A DNA stretch of 64,000 nt. Source: Methylobacterium nodulans ORS 2060 (GTDB lineage Bacteria > Pseudomonadota > Alphaproteobacteria > Rhizobiales > Beijerinckiaceae). The position numbers and the translations under genes are program-made. Shown piece by piece: positions 7,116 to 15,875 of the stretch; position 1 is the first letter of the stretch, and the number at the start of each line of letters is the position of its first letter. The notes beneath the pieces are model-generated. The model was not told the origin of the DNA, did no database searches, and saw only the letters and a program-made list of their open reading frames with translations. The DNA lies in NCBI RefSeq assembly GCF_000022085.1, contig NC_011894.1, forward strand, positions 4,021,001-4,085,000. The letters run 5' to 3'.

Positions 7116-8351
7116 CTACCTGACGCCATACGGCGTCAGGGGGATGCGAGGGCGCCGGCCCGCGACGATGTCGGAAATCAAGGCGGCGGTCATCGGCGCC
7201 CCGCTGATTCCGAGGTGACCATGACCTGTCGCGAACAAGATGGCGGGGTTCTTCGGATGCGGTCCGATGACGGGCAGGCTGTCCGGAGTTGACGGACGGA
7301 TGCCCATCCACCGTCGCACTGTACTGACTTGAAGGTCCGGCAGCATGCGGCGGGCTGCCACAAGAAGCTTGTCCGTTTGGCTATCCCTGAACGGCGCGTC
7401 GGGCCTGTCGAATTCCGCTATGCCGACCACTCGCAATTCTTCTGAGAGAGGGGTTGCGACGATGGCCGAGCCCGTGTCGGTGACGGGGCGGCTGATGGCG
7501 CCAGCGACATCCGACAACGCCACATGATAGCCTCGCTCACTCGTCAGGGACAAGGACACGTCAAGGCTCCTCGCCAAATCACGGCTGGCGATGCCAGCGG
7601 CGATTACGACGATGTCGCAGCGATGGGGACCAGACGTGGTATGGAGCGTCACGGCCTCGGATCCCGGCTCGATAGACAAGACGCGCGCGTGTTGCACCTT
7701 CGTGTCGAACGATGCGGCGCGCGCTTCTAAACGCTCCACCAGCGTCACCGGAGCATCGACATAACCGCTCCCCGGGAAGAAGATGCCGCGCTGGTAGTCC
7801 TTCGACAGATTCGGCTCTAGTTCCCGGATGTCTTCCGCGGACACCTCCTGAAAGGCCGCGCCGTGGCTCATCCGCAAGCGCTCGATCTGATCGTCGAGTT
7901 TGCCGGGTGTCGAGTCCCGGTAGACATGGAGAGCACCACTGGGCCGGAAGACTTTAACCCACTCGGCATCACCCAGCAGATCCTTGAACAGTTCGGCACA
8001 TGGCGCGTTGAGCGCGTTGAGAGCAGTGTATGTTTTCTCCCATCTCTTCGGATGGCCCGTCTGAATGAACCGCAGGAGCCATCCGATGTTCCGAGGAAGC
8101 TCTCGGGCAGCAAAATGTATGGGTCCGTTCTTGTCGGCGAGCCATCGCAGGGCGCGCCACGTCACCCCCGGATAGGACATCGGCAGCGAGGTGCCGGCGT
8201 TGTATTGGGCACCGTTGCCCCAGGAACAACCATGACCGACTTTGCCTTCCTCGAAGACCGTCACGCGATGGCCTTCCCTGGAGAGCGAGAGGGCGCAGCT
8301 GATGCCGATGAGCCCTCCTCCCACCACAGCAACGGATCTCGCTTGTACCAT
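7116..8351 (-). CDS. FAD-dependent D-amino acid (D-hydroxyproline) dehydrogenase, copy 1
   Basis: This is a 411-residue DadA/DAO-family flavoenzyme. The N-terminal dinucleotide-binding motif is VAVVGGGLIGISCALSLSREG, the second half contains GYHVAL and WMGIRPSTPDSLPVIGP, and the FAD-closing GHGHLGISGAP lies near the C-terminus. In hydroxyproline catabolism such enzymes oxidise cis-4-hydroxy-D-proline to pyrroline-4-hydroxy-2-carboxylate, passing electrons to the respiratory chain. The neighbours are exactly the other enzymes of that route. The copy at 22380-23615 is clearly related but diverged throughout. D-proline or another D-amino acid are alternative substrates. Confidence 0.85.
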   Translation of the reverse strand: MVQARSVAVVGGGLIGISCALSLSREGHRVTVFEEGKVGHGCSWGNGAQYNAGTSLPMSYPGVTWRALRWLADKNGPIHFAARELPRNIGWLLRFIQTGHPKRWEKTYTALNALNAPCAELFKDLLGDAEWVKVFRPSGALHVYRDSTPGKLDDQIERLRMSHGAAFQEVSAEDIRELEPNLSKDYQRGIFFPGSGYVDAPVTLVERLEARAASFDTKVQHARVLSIEPGSEAVTLHTTSGPHRCDIVVIAAGIASRDLARSLDVSLSLTSERGYHVALSDVAGAISRPVTDTGSAIVATPLSEELRVVGIAEFDRPDAPFRDSQTDKLLVAARRMLPDLQVSTVRRWMGIRPSTPDSLPVIGPHPKNPAILFATGHGHLGISGAPMTAALISDIVAGRRPRIPLTPYGVR

Positions 8352-8484
8352 TCCATATCTTCCCGAGATGAGGGCGAGTCTGTTCGAAGAGAGGAGCTCT
8401 TCTGCTCCTCGATTAAACGGACTCGCGCCGGCGCCTTCGGTCGACGGAAGATTCTCCCGACGTAGGCAGAACCACGTCGCGCAC

Positions 8485-9918
8485 TCAGACCTGAAGGTGA
8501 CCTACGTACTTCTTATTCATGTAGGCCTCCAGACCTTCGATCCCACCTTCACGCCCCCACCCGCTATCTCCGATGCCGCCGAAGGGCGTCTCAGGGATCG
8601 TAACGACCATCTGGTTGATCCCGATCACGCCGACGGCGAGCTCTTCGGAGATGCGGTTCGCCGTCGCCGAGGAACTCGTGAAAGCATAGCCGGCCAGGCC
8701 GTAGGGCAGCGAATTCGCCCGCGCGAGCGCGTGGCCGATGTCTTCGACCGGCTGCACGAGGGCGAGCGGGCCGAACGGTTCGTGCGACATCGCCTTCGCG
8801 TGGTCCGGAATGTCCGCGAGGATGGTGGGCTTGTACATGAGCCCGACTCCGTCGATACGCTCTCCGCCGACGATGAGCCGAGCCTGGTGCGAGAGGGCAT
8901 CCGAAATCAGGTCGTCAATGGCAGCGACGCGGCGGGCGTTCGCGACAGGTCCGACCGTCGTCTCGGGCTTCAACCCGTCGCCGATCACCTGCTTCTCGAC
9001 GAGGGCGCGTGCGTGCTCCAGGTACTCTTCGTAAGCGGGGCGTTCCACGAAGAAGCGCGTCGGCGACGTGCAAACCTGCCCCGTGTTACGTAGCTTGATC
9101 GCCATCGACAGCTCGGCGGCGCGACGGATATCGGCGTCCTTCGCGACAATGACAGGGGCGTGTCCGCCGAGCTCCATCGTGGCGAGCGTCAGCGTCTCTC
9201 CTGCGATGCGCGCAAGATGGCGGCCAACGGTGGTCGACCCGGTGAACGAGATCTTCCGGATCACAGGAGATCTCAGAAGATATTCCGAAACTTCCGCGGG
9301 GTTGCCGAACACGACGTTAAGCACGCCATCGGGCAGGCCGGCATCGGTAAGCGCGCGCGCTATCTCTAGCGTCGTGCCCGGAGTTTCCTCCGCCGGCTTG
9401 ATGATGCAGGTGCACCCCGCTGCGAGAGCAGGCGCGATCTTGCGCGCCGGGGTTACGGCCGGGAAGTTCCACGGGGTGAAACAGGCGACGGGACCGACCG
9501 GCTCCTGCGTCACGGTTTGAAGCATGCCGGCGAGGCGGGCTGGGATGATGCGCCCGTAACTCCGCCGTCCTTCTTCGGCGAACCAATCAAAGAACTCTGC
9601 CGCAGCGGTGATCTCGCCCTTGGCCTCCGCGAGGGTCTTCCCCTCCTCAAGCGTCAGCACGGTCGCGATGTGGTCGAGCCGCTCGCGCACGAGGTCAGCA
9701 GCGCGACGCAGGATCTGGCCCCGCTCGTAGGGCGAAGTGCGCTTCCAGCCGCCGAAAGCGCGATCCGCCGCCGCGAGCGCTCGATCCAGCTCCGGCCGAC
9801 CGGCGTGAGGCAACGTACCGAGCGGCTGCTCGGTTGCGGGATTGAGAACCACTTCGCTGCCAGCACTGGTTTCTTCAATCCATTCGCCATCAATGAGCAG
9901 GGCCAATTTCGTATACAT
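8485..9918 (-). CDS. Alpha-ketoglutarate semialdehyde dehydrogenase (ALDH family), copy 1
   Basis: The 477-residue aldehyde dehydrogenase has the general base Glu249 in MELGGHAP and the nucleophile Cys283 in NTGQVCTSP, plus PWNFP for the cofactor channel and SFTGSTTVG for NAD(P) binding. In the hydroxyproline pathway it oxidises 2,5-dioxopentanoate to 2-oxoglutarate. This is inferred from the DapA-type deaminase immediately upstream and the FAD dehydrogenase downstream. Length and active site look intact. Succinate semialdehyde dehydrogenase is the main alternative annotation, since the families are close. Confidence 0.85.
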   Translation of the reverse strand: MYTKLALLIDGEWIEETSAGSEVVLNPATEQPLGTLPHAGRPELDRALAAADRAFGGWKRTSPYERGQILRRAADLVRERLDHIATVLTLEEGKTLAEAKGEITAAAEFFDWFAEEGRRSYGRIIPARLAGMLQTVTQEPVGPVACFTPWNFPAVTPARKIAPALAAGCTCIIKPAEETPGTTLEIARALTDAGLPDGVLNVVFGNPAEVSEYLLRSPVIRKISFTGSTTVGRHLARIAGETLTLATMELGGHAPVIVAKDADIRRAAELSMAIKLRNTGQVCTSPTRFFVERPAYEEYLEHARALVEKQVIGDGLKPETTVGPVANARRVAAIDDLISDALSHQARLIVGGERIDGVGLMYKPTILADIPDHAKAMSHEPFGPLALVQPVEDIGHALARANSLPYGLAGYAFTSSSATANRISEELAVGVIGINQMVVTIPETPFGGIGDSGWGREGGIEGLEAYMNKKYVGHLQV

Positions 9919-10117
9919 AGCGGTCCTTTAGAAAGTGCGGGCTTTCGCACGCGAATGCCGATCGGATACGAGCCCGAATGGCCCAGTCCCGAAGTACGAG
10001 GTCCTCTCACCGTGCGCCAACGATCCCAGTGCGCACGCGACCACCTACGTGCCCGCGGCGTCACCCGTTGCTCGATCGGATGGTTCGGAGAGAGGTGACG
10101 GCGGTTGCCGAGACGCT

Positions 10118-11017
10118 TCAGGCCTTCGCCCAGCGGCTCAGCCCGGCTTCTCCGATGATCTTGGCGATCGCAGCCTTCTGGTCGTCGGCCAGCGGGAGCA
10201 ACGGCAGGCGCGGCCCGCCCGCGTCACGCCCGAGCTGCGTCATGGTCTCCTTGATCGCTGCGTAATAGGCGCCCGACTGGAAGCAGCGGTAGAATGCGAA
10301 GACGTCGCGACCCATGTCCTCGACGGCTTTCCCGTTTTCCAACGCGTGGTCCCAGTAATCGCGGATGAGAGGCCCGGCGATCTGGTGTGCCATGGCGATG
10401 ACGCCATGGGCGCCAACCGCACGGGCCGGCACGATCATGGTTTCGTACCCCACAAAGACGCGAAGCCTGCCGCCGACGCGCTGCACCAGCTCGGTGACCT
10501 GATTGATTAGCCCGGAGCTGTCCTTGATGGCGACGATGGTGGGAAGCTTGGAGAGCTGCTCGACCAGGGCCGGAGGGATATCGACCCCTGCGCGCCTCGG
10601 GCTGTTGTACAGCATCAACGGCAGGGAGGTGTTCTTGGAGACGTGCTCGAAGAAGGCGACGATCTCGCACGGGCTTGGCATGGCGTAGATGGGCGGCAGG
10701 ATCATACCGCCGGCGCAACCGGCTGCGACCGCGGACTGGCAGGCATCGACCACATCCTCGACGCGGAGGTCGGCAACCCCGGCCAAGACGGGGACCCGGC
10801 CGGCGACGTGATCGACCGTCAGCTTATAGAGGCGGGCGCGCTCACCGATCGTGAGTGCATAGAATTCGCCCGTGCTACCAGCCGCAACGATGCCGCGAGC
10901 ACCGTTCCTTATCGCTTCGTCGACCAGTTCCTTGTATCGCACCTCGTTGATGGACCCGTCAGGCCCGAACGGGGTGACGAGAACCGGGAAGATGCCGCCC
11001 CAGTCAACATTTGCCAT
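10118..11017 (-). CDS. DapA-family pyrroline-4-hydroxy-2-carboxylate deaminase-like lyase, copy 1
   Basis: This 299-residue (beta/alpha)8 lyase has GSTGE at 47-51, Tyr137 in MLYNSPRR and the Schiff-base Lys165 in VAIKDSSG. The ATG at 11017 was chosen because GGAGGA precedes it by seven bases. In hydroxyproline degradation a DapA-family member converts pyrroline-4-hydroxy-2-carboxylate to ketoglutarate semialdehyde with release of ammonia, which fits the adjacent dehydrogenase. Dihydrodipicolinate synthase proper is unlikely in this context. A full-length paralogue lies at 25434-26333 and a truncated one at 54243-54476. Confidence 0.85.
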   Translation of the reverse strand: MANVDWGGIFPVLVTPFGPDGSINEVRYKELVDEAIRNGARGIVAAGSTGEFYALTIGERARLYKLTVDHVAGRVPVLAGVADLRVEDVVDACQSAVAAGCAGGMILPPIYAMPSPCEIVAFFEHVSKNTSLPLMLYNSPRRAGVDIPPALVEQLSKLPTIVAIKDSSGLINQVTELVQRVGGRLRVFVGYETMIVPARAVGAHGVIAMAHQIAGPLIRDYWDHALENGKAVEDMGRDVFAFYRCFQSGAYYAAIKETMTQLGRDAGGPRLPLLPLADDQKAAIAKIIGEAGLSRWAKA

Positions 11018-11045
11018 GTCAGTGTCCTCCAGAGTGAGTTGAGGT

Positions 11046-11258
11046 TCAAGCGAGAGCGGCCGCGAGCGGACCGAGCATGGACGCTTTGATGTAGCCGGGT
11101 TCCTCACCGGCCATGACAGGGAGCTTGAGCTTTCCGCCGGTCTTGATCCGGCCGAGAGTCAAGTAGGGATCTTCAGCCCAGGCAGGCGCGGTGGCAGCAC
11201 CCATGACGGCGACGGCAGCCGTCGCGAACGCCGGCGCCCCGACAAACCACCGATTCAT
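11046..11258 (-). pseudogene. Chimeric remnant: substrate-binding protein N-terminus joined to ABC ATPase tail
   Basis: The frame begins with a signal peptide (MNRWFVGAPAF...APAWA) and continues EDPYLTLGRIKTGGKLKLPVMAGEEPGYIK, matching the start of the binding protein encoded at 21438-22280. At about 11085 it switches to ASMLGPLAAALA, which resembles the extreme C-terminus of the amino-acid ABC ATPase at 26337 (ARLLGPLAAAADAG). An internal deletion evidently fused the first part of one transporter gene to the end of another. It has a good ribosome-binding site (GGGAGGGATGGGT) but cannot make a transporter subunit. Confidence 0.75.
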
Positions 11259-11264
11259 ACCCAT

Positions 11265-11656
11265 CCCTCCCGTTCGAAGCGAACTATGTCATTCCTGTCT
11301 TGTTATATATCAATTTGAGCGGATGACACAAGCACGAACTTCGATCCTTCGGTCTTGTTTGTCCGATAAAACTACGGCATAGAGTGACACGGTGCGCGGA
11401 AGACCGGTACATTGATGGGCAATTCGGCGGCCGATTGACCCATCTGGGACACTCCTAACGGAGTTCCCGCCCGCCTCGTCGCGTTTTTAGAGACCGCTAT
11501 CGCTGCTCGCAGGGCTGGCATCGACGCATCGATGCTTCTTCGAAAGGGCCGTCTTCGGCGGTGCCGGGAGAGGATTTCCTCTTTTGACGTGGGTTGAGGC
11601 CCCGCTCTCGGCGTCGACGCTCAACTTGTCCGTCACACGCTTGAGGATGACATCAC
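11265..11656. other. Divergent intergenic region, no gene seen
   Basis: It separates the leftward remnant/DapA unit from the rightward pyrroline-carboxylate-reductase-like gene and should hold promoters for both. A 10-bp palindrome, GCATCGATGC, lies near 11528. No sigma-54 box or NifA site was found. Confidence 0.4.
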
Positions 11657-12484
11657 ATGGAACCTTCTATCACGCATGTCTCGGGATCCACCGGCGCAGT
11701 CGGTGTTCTCGGCGCCGGACGCCTCGGAGACGCGGTCGCCGCTCGAATGAGGGAGGAAGGCAAGCAAGTCGTCATGTGGAGCCGGCGCTTCGAGGATCCC
11801 GCATCGCGGCCATCGGCTGGCAGGAGATCTGGCGATGATCTCGGCGCCGTCATACAGTCTCGCGTCATCTTCTCCGCGATCCCGAACCAAGCCTTGGTGA
11901 GCCTGTCCAAGCGCGGTGATCTTCGCAGCTTCGATGGCGTCATGTTCGCGCTGGGGATCGACGCAGAGGCGCGCATCGTGCGCGACGCTCTTCCGAACGC
12001 GCTGGTGGTGCGGCTCAGCCCGGCCATTCCTCAAGACGGAGGCGAAGTCCGTTCGATCGGGCTCCTGGACAACATCGCGCGGGCCGATCCCCGTGTTTCA
12101 TTAGCGATCGCGGCTCTTCAGCCACTCGGCCCGGCCAGTTGGATCGAAGAGGAACAGCTCTACGATCTGGTGACGCTCCTGGCGGGTCCGCTGCTGACAC
12201 TAATCAGGTCGGCACTCACGAGGACGATCGAGGCCGGTCTGGCCGAACGCGGTCTCACGCCCGCAGCGCGGGACCATGTGATGGACGTGGTGTTCAACGA
12301 ACTGACCAGGAGACTGCGTGGACGCCACGACGCCTCGAAGCAAGCGGAGGGCCACAGGGCGACGCCGGGGGGCGTCACGGAGGTGGCCCTGTCACACTCT
12401 ACGCAGGTGAGCGAACAACTCGGCGCCATCGTCGACAAGATGCTCGGTCACATGCAACGTCTGAGAGTCCCGCCACAGGAATGA
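11657..12484 (+). CDS. Pyrroline-5-carboxylate reductase-like protein
   Basis: The 275-residue product has an N-terminal Rossmann motif, GVLGAGRLGDAVAARM, and a helical second half ending TPGGVTEVALS, the position of the SPGGTT substrate loop in ProC-type reductases. It could reduce a pyrroline carboxylate to proline with NAD(P)H. It is the only rightward gene inside the first catabolic cluster and would be expressed separately. The substrate loop differs from canonical ProC and the nucleotide half is divergent, so a different imine substrate is possible. Confidence 0.65.
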   Translation: MEPSITHVSGSTGAVGVLGAGRLGDAVAARMREEGKQVVMWSRRFEDPASRPSAGRRSGDDLGAVIQSRVIFSAIPNQALVSLSKRGDLRSFDGVMFALGIDAEARIVRDALPNALVVRLSPAIPQDGGEVRSIGLLDNIARADPRVSLAIAALQPLGPASWIEEEQLYDLVTLLAGPLLTLIRSALTRTIEAGLAERGLTPAARDHVMDVVFNELTRRLRGRHDASKQAEGHRATPGGVTEVALSHSTQVSEQLGAIVDKMLGHMQRLRVPPQE

Positions 12485-12606
12485 TCGAGTTCCGGCCTGG
12501 CCGTCGATCGGTCCGGTAACTCTGGCTTTCAGCTCGGCGAGACAATTGACGAGCTGAGCAACCATTCCAGAGGCGCTTCGAGGTCCGAACCAGCCTGCTT
12601 TGGCGA

Positions 12607-13314
12607 TCAGGTGGAATAACGCCCGAGATACAGAGCCGCTGCCTTCTCGTCGTTGAGCAATTCGTTCGCTGGGCCCGCCATCTCGACGCGCCCACCATCC
12701 ATGATCGCGCCACGGTTTGAGATGGCCAACGCTTGTCGGGCCCTTTGCTCGATCAGAAGGATACTGGTTCCGTCCGCTGCCAGGGATGCGATGCGAGAGA
12801 AGCTGTCGGCGACCAATGCGGGAGAGAGGGCGGCCGTTGGTTCGTCGAGCACCACCACGCGAGGCCGTGTCATGAGGGCTCTCGCATAGGCCAGTTGCTG
12901 ACGCTCGCCGCCGGAGAGCCTCCCTGCACGCGCGCGCTTGCGTTCGGCCAAAGCGGGGAAGAGGCTGAACACTTCGGCAATGCGCGCCTTTGCGTCACGC
13001 ACTCCCTGGACGACTTCGAGGTTCTCGACGATCGTCAGCGAAGGAAAGACATTGGCCACCTGTGGCACGTAGCCGATACCGTTCTGAGCCCGCTTCTCAG
13101 TTGCCAGACGCGTGACGTCTCTTCCTCCGAGACGCACATTCCCCTCCACGCGCGGCAGCAGCCCGACGACGGCTTTCGCGAGGGTCGATTTGCCCGCACC
13201 GTTTGTTCCGGCGACGGTCAGTATTTCGCCTGCTTCGAGCTCAAGGTCGACGCCGTTCAGGATATCGACCTCTCCATAGCCACCCTTCAGGCCCTCGATG
13301 GACAGAACACTCAT
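12607..13314 (-). CDS. livF: Branched-chain-type amino acid ABC transporter ATPase (LivF)
   Basis: The 235-residue nucleotide-binding subunit has Walker A (GTNGAGKST), a LSGGERQQ signature and Walker B with VVLDEPTAAL. Its length and the absence of a long C-terminal extension match LivF rather than LivG. The ATG at 13314 overlaps the end of livG by four bases. With LivG it powers the HAAT-family importer encoded just upstream. In this context proline, hydroxyproline or a derivative is a likelier substrate than leucine, which is inference. Confidence 0.9.
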   Translation of the reverse strand: MSVLSIEGLKGGYGEVDILNGVDLELEAGEILTVAGTNGAGKSTLAKAVVGLLPRVEGNVRLGGRDVTRLATEKRAQNGIGYVPQVANVFPSLTIVENLEVVQGVRDAKARIAEVFSLFPALAERKRARAGRLSGGERQQLAYARALMTRPRVVVLDEPTAALSPALVADSFSRIASLAADGTSILLIEQRARQALAISNRGAIMDGGRVEMAGPANELLNDEKAAALYLGRYST

Positions 13315-14069
13315 GACGACCCTCCGAGATAGGCCTCGCGCACCTGTTTGCACGCCAGCACGTGAGCCGGAAGGCCGGACGCGATCAGGCGTCCACGATC
13401 CATCACGTGAAGCGTAGAAACGAGACGCGTGAGCGCGCCGAGATCGTGCTCAATGATTAGGAAGCCGATGCCCCGGTTCTTCAGCTCGCGAATGCGCTCC
13501 GCGATCTCTTCGATCAGGACTGGATTCACACCGGCGAAAGGCTCGTCCAACAGGATCAGCTTGGCGCCGGTCATCAGCGCACGGCCGAGCTCCAGAAGCT
13601 TCTTCTGGCCTCCAGAGAGCCGACCAGCCGGGGAGTTCGCGATGCGCGTGAGCCGCAGAAAGTCCAGCAAGGCATCGGCTTCAGAGGAGATCGCCTTCTC
13701 TTCCTGACGAACCTTTCCGATCTTGAAGAAGAGGTTGGCGATGCGCTCGCCGCTCTGCTTTGGCGCGGCTGCCATCAGGTTCTGCTTAACGGTCAGATGG
13801 CTGAATTCCCGCGGGACCTGGAATGTGCGCACCATTCCGGCTCTCGCTCGCTCCACCGAGGAGAGATGGCCGATCTGCTTGCCGTCGAGCCGAACCGTCC
13901 CCTCGCTGGCGTCCAGGAACCCGGTCACCAGTGAGAACAGCGTCGATTTGCCGGCGCCGTTGGGGCCGATGACCCCGACCACGTCGCCGGGCGGAACAGA
14001 GAACGAAACCCCATCGACGACCCGAAGCGCGCCGTAGACTTTCGTCAGACCCTCGATCGCAAGGTTCAT
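13311..14069 (-). CDS. livG: Branched-chain-type amino acid ABC transporter ATPase (LivG)
   Basis: The start at 14069 gives a 252-residue protein beginning MNLAIEGLTKVYGALRVVDG. The longer frame upstream is out-of-frame livM sequence and was discarded. Walker A GPNGAGKST, signature LSGGQKK, Walker B LILLDEPFAGV and the LivG-type loop between Walker A and the signature are present. It overlaps livM upstream and livF downstream by four bases each, indicating strict translational coupling in a five-gene transporter operon. Confidence 0.9.
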   Translation of the reverse strand: MNLAIEGLTKVYGALRVVDGVSFSVPPGDVVGVIGPNGAGKSTLFSLVTGFLDASEGTVRLDGKQIGHLSSVERARAGMVRTFQVPREFSHLTVKQNLMAAAPKQSGERIANLFFKIGKVRQEEKAISSEADALLDFLRLTRIANSPAGRLSGGQKKLLELGRALMTGAKLILLDEPFAGVNPVLIEEIAERIRELKNRGIGFLIIEHDLGALTRLVSTLHVMDRGRLIASGLPAHVLACKQVREAYLGGSS

Positions 14070-14953
14070 CGCTTTGTATAATCCCCCATGAGGCCTTGGG
14101 GCCGGTAGAGCGTGAAGAGGACGAGAGCGAGCCCGATCACACCGAGGCGGATGCTGGCCATCTCGACCTCGGACACGAACGGTATGAGGCCTCGCAGGAA
14201 GCGGGATCCCTCCAGGAAGAACATCAGAATGAGCGTGCCGACGAGCGCGCCCGAGATCGGCCCGACGCCGCCGATGATAATCGCCATCCAGATGTAGAAT
14301 GTGATCAGCGGGACAAATTGCTCGGGGACGATGTACCCGATGTAGTGTGCGTAGAATCCACCGGCGATGCCGGCGAGGGCAGCTCCAAGCATGAGAACCT
14401 GGATCTTGAACTTGGACGGATCTTTGCCGAGCGCTTTCACGGCTTCTTCGTTGTCTCGAATTGCCTCGATCATGCGACCGAAGGGCGATCGGACGATTCG
14501 CGACTTGGACAGACCCGCCAGCACGTTCACGGCGACGAGAAGGAGCAGCACGGCCACAGCCTGCGTAATGCCCGTCCCGAGGAAAGCGAACAGCTTGGGT
14601 ATGCCGGTGATGCCCTGCACGCCCTTCGTCAGCCATTTCTCGCTCGTGACGACGATCCGCACCACTTCCGAGAAGCCCAGCGACACGATGGCGAAGTAAT
14701 CGTCTCGAAGTTTAAGGCTAATGAGTCCGAGGGGCCAGGCCGTGAGGGCGGCGAGCGCCGCGCCTGCGAGAAAGGCGAAAGGCCAGGGAACCGACACTTG
14801 GCTTAATAACGCCGCTGTATAGGCTCCGATGCAGAAGAAGCCGACATGACCGAAGTTCGTAATGCCGGTGAGGCCGTATTGAAGGTTCAGCCCAAGGGCG
14901 AGAAGGACATAGATCCCGCTGATGATCAGAATCGCGATGATGTAGGCTTCCAT
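14066..14953 (-). CDS. livM: Branched-chain-type amino acid ABC permease (LivM)
   Basis: This 295-residue integral membrane protein starts MEAYIIAILIISGIYVLLAL and carries the LivM hallmark GLTGITNFGHVGFFCIGAYT in the first third. Several further hydrophobic segments follow, with a cytoplasmic EAIRDNEEAVKALG loop that contacts the ATPases. The ATG shares one base with the TGA of livH (TGATG). It is full length. With LivH it forms the membrane channel of the importer. Confidence 0.9.
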   Translation of the reverse strand: MEAYIIAILIISGIYVLLALGLNLQYGLTGITNFGHVGFFCIGAYTAALLSQVSVPWPFAFLAGAALAALTAWPLGLISLKLRDDYFAIVSLGFSEVVRIVVTSEKWLTKGVQGITGIPKLFAFLGTGITQAVAVLLLLVAVNVLAGLSKSRIVRSPFGRMIEAIRDNEEAVKALGKDPSKFKIQVLMLGAALAGIAGGFYAHYIGYIVPEQFVPLITFYIWMAIIIGGVGPISGALVGTLILMFFLEGSRFLRGLIPFVSEVEMASIRLGVIGLALVLFTLYRPQGLMGDYTKR

Positions 14954-15819
14954 CAGCGGACCCCTTCTATTTGGCCGAACAGGCCCCGAGGACGTACAAG
15001 CAGCACGAGCAGCAGAACGACGAACGAGATCGCTATCTTGTAGGTAAACCCTACGAGAGGTGTCGCCACCTCCTGCAACGTTCCGAGGAGGATGCCAGCG
15101 CAGATCGCGCCGACCGGATTGCCGATGCCGCCCAGGATCGCGGCGGCGAATGCCGGAAGGAGCATGTCCCACCCCATCTCCGGCGTTACGACGGTTTTGA
15201 TCCCGTACATGACGCCGGCCACCGCGGAGACAGATCCGGCCAAGGCCCACAGCGCGATCATAATGCGGGAGGGGGAAATGCCGGAGACCTTCGCCAGACC
15301 GGGATCGTCGGCGACGGCCCGCATGCACCGGCCGATTGGCGTCGCGTAGAGGATTAAGAAGACGACTGACAAAGCCGCTACGGCGACGATCACCAAGTTC
15401 AGATCGGCCGGTTGGAACCGGACATCGAGGATGCGCCAGGGCCGTTCGAGGGGAAGTTGAAAGACCTGCTGCTGATGCCCGAAGCCGACACCAATCACCG
15501 CGCGCAGGAAGAACGCGATGCCGATCGACGCGAGAAGGTTGGTTACAGAGGAGCGACCCGAGAGCTTTCGGAATACGAGCAGGTAAGAGAGGATGGCGAG
15601 GGCTGCACCCGTCATCGCCCCGACGAGGCCGCCGACGATGACCGAGTCCGTCAAGGCAGCCATCGACAGCGCCACATAAGCGCCAGCCGTCATCACGTCG
15701 CCTGTCGCCGCGTTCGGAAACCGCGCGATGCCGAAGACCAATGTGATCGCGAGAGCGGACAGGCCGACGACCAAGCCCGACATGAGGCCGCCGATGAATA
15801 GTTCAGCGAAAGCTGGCAT
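14953..15819 (-). CDS. livH: Branched-chain-type amino acid ABC permease (LivH)
   Basis: The start was placed at 15819 (MPAFAELFIGGLMSGLVVG) instead of an upstream ATG whose extra residues are polar and Cys-rich. The 288-residue product has about eight hydrophobic segments and the LivH-type ALAITLVFGIARFPNAATGD and YGIKTVVTPEMGWDMLLPAFAAA regions. It lies 57 bp after the periplasmic binding protein gene and is coupled to livM. All features look intact. Confidence 0.88.
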   Translation of the reverse strand: MPAFAELFIGGLMSGLVVGLSALAITLVFGIARFPNAATGDVMTAGAYVALSMAALTDSVIVGGLVGAMTGAALAILSYLLVFRKLSGRSSVTNLLASIGIAFFLRAVIGVGFGHQQQVFQLPLERPWRILDVRFQPADLNLVIVAVAALSVVFLILYATPIGRCMRAVADDPGLAKVSGISPSRIMIALWALAGSVSAVAGVMYGIKTVVTPEMGWDMLLPAFAAAILGGIGNPVGAICAGILLGTLQEVATPLVGFTYKIAISFVVLLLVLLVRPRGLFGQIEGVR

Positions 15820-15875
15820 GCTAGCTCCATTGGCGCAGAAAGGGCGGCAAGGACGCCGACCTTTCTCCAAGCCGA

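Noticed and set aside
8242..9093. 283-codon plus-strand frame across two catabolic genes
   Set aside because: It is antisense to the well-supported FAD dehydrogenase and aldehyde dehydrogenase and lacks protein-like composition.
13311..14636. 441-residue reading of livG
   Set aside because: The first 189 codons are out-of-frame livM sequence; the start at 14069 gives the normal LivG length.
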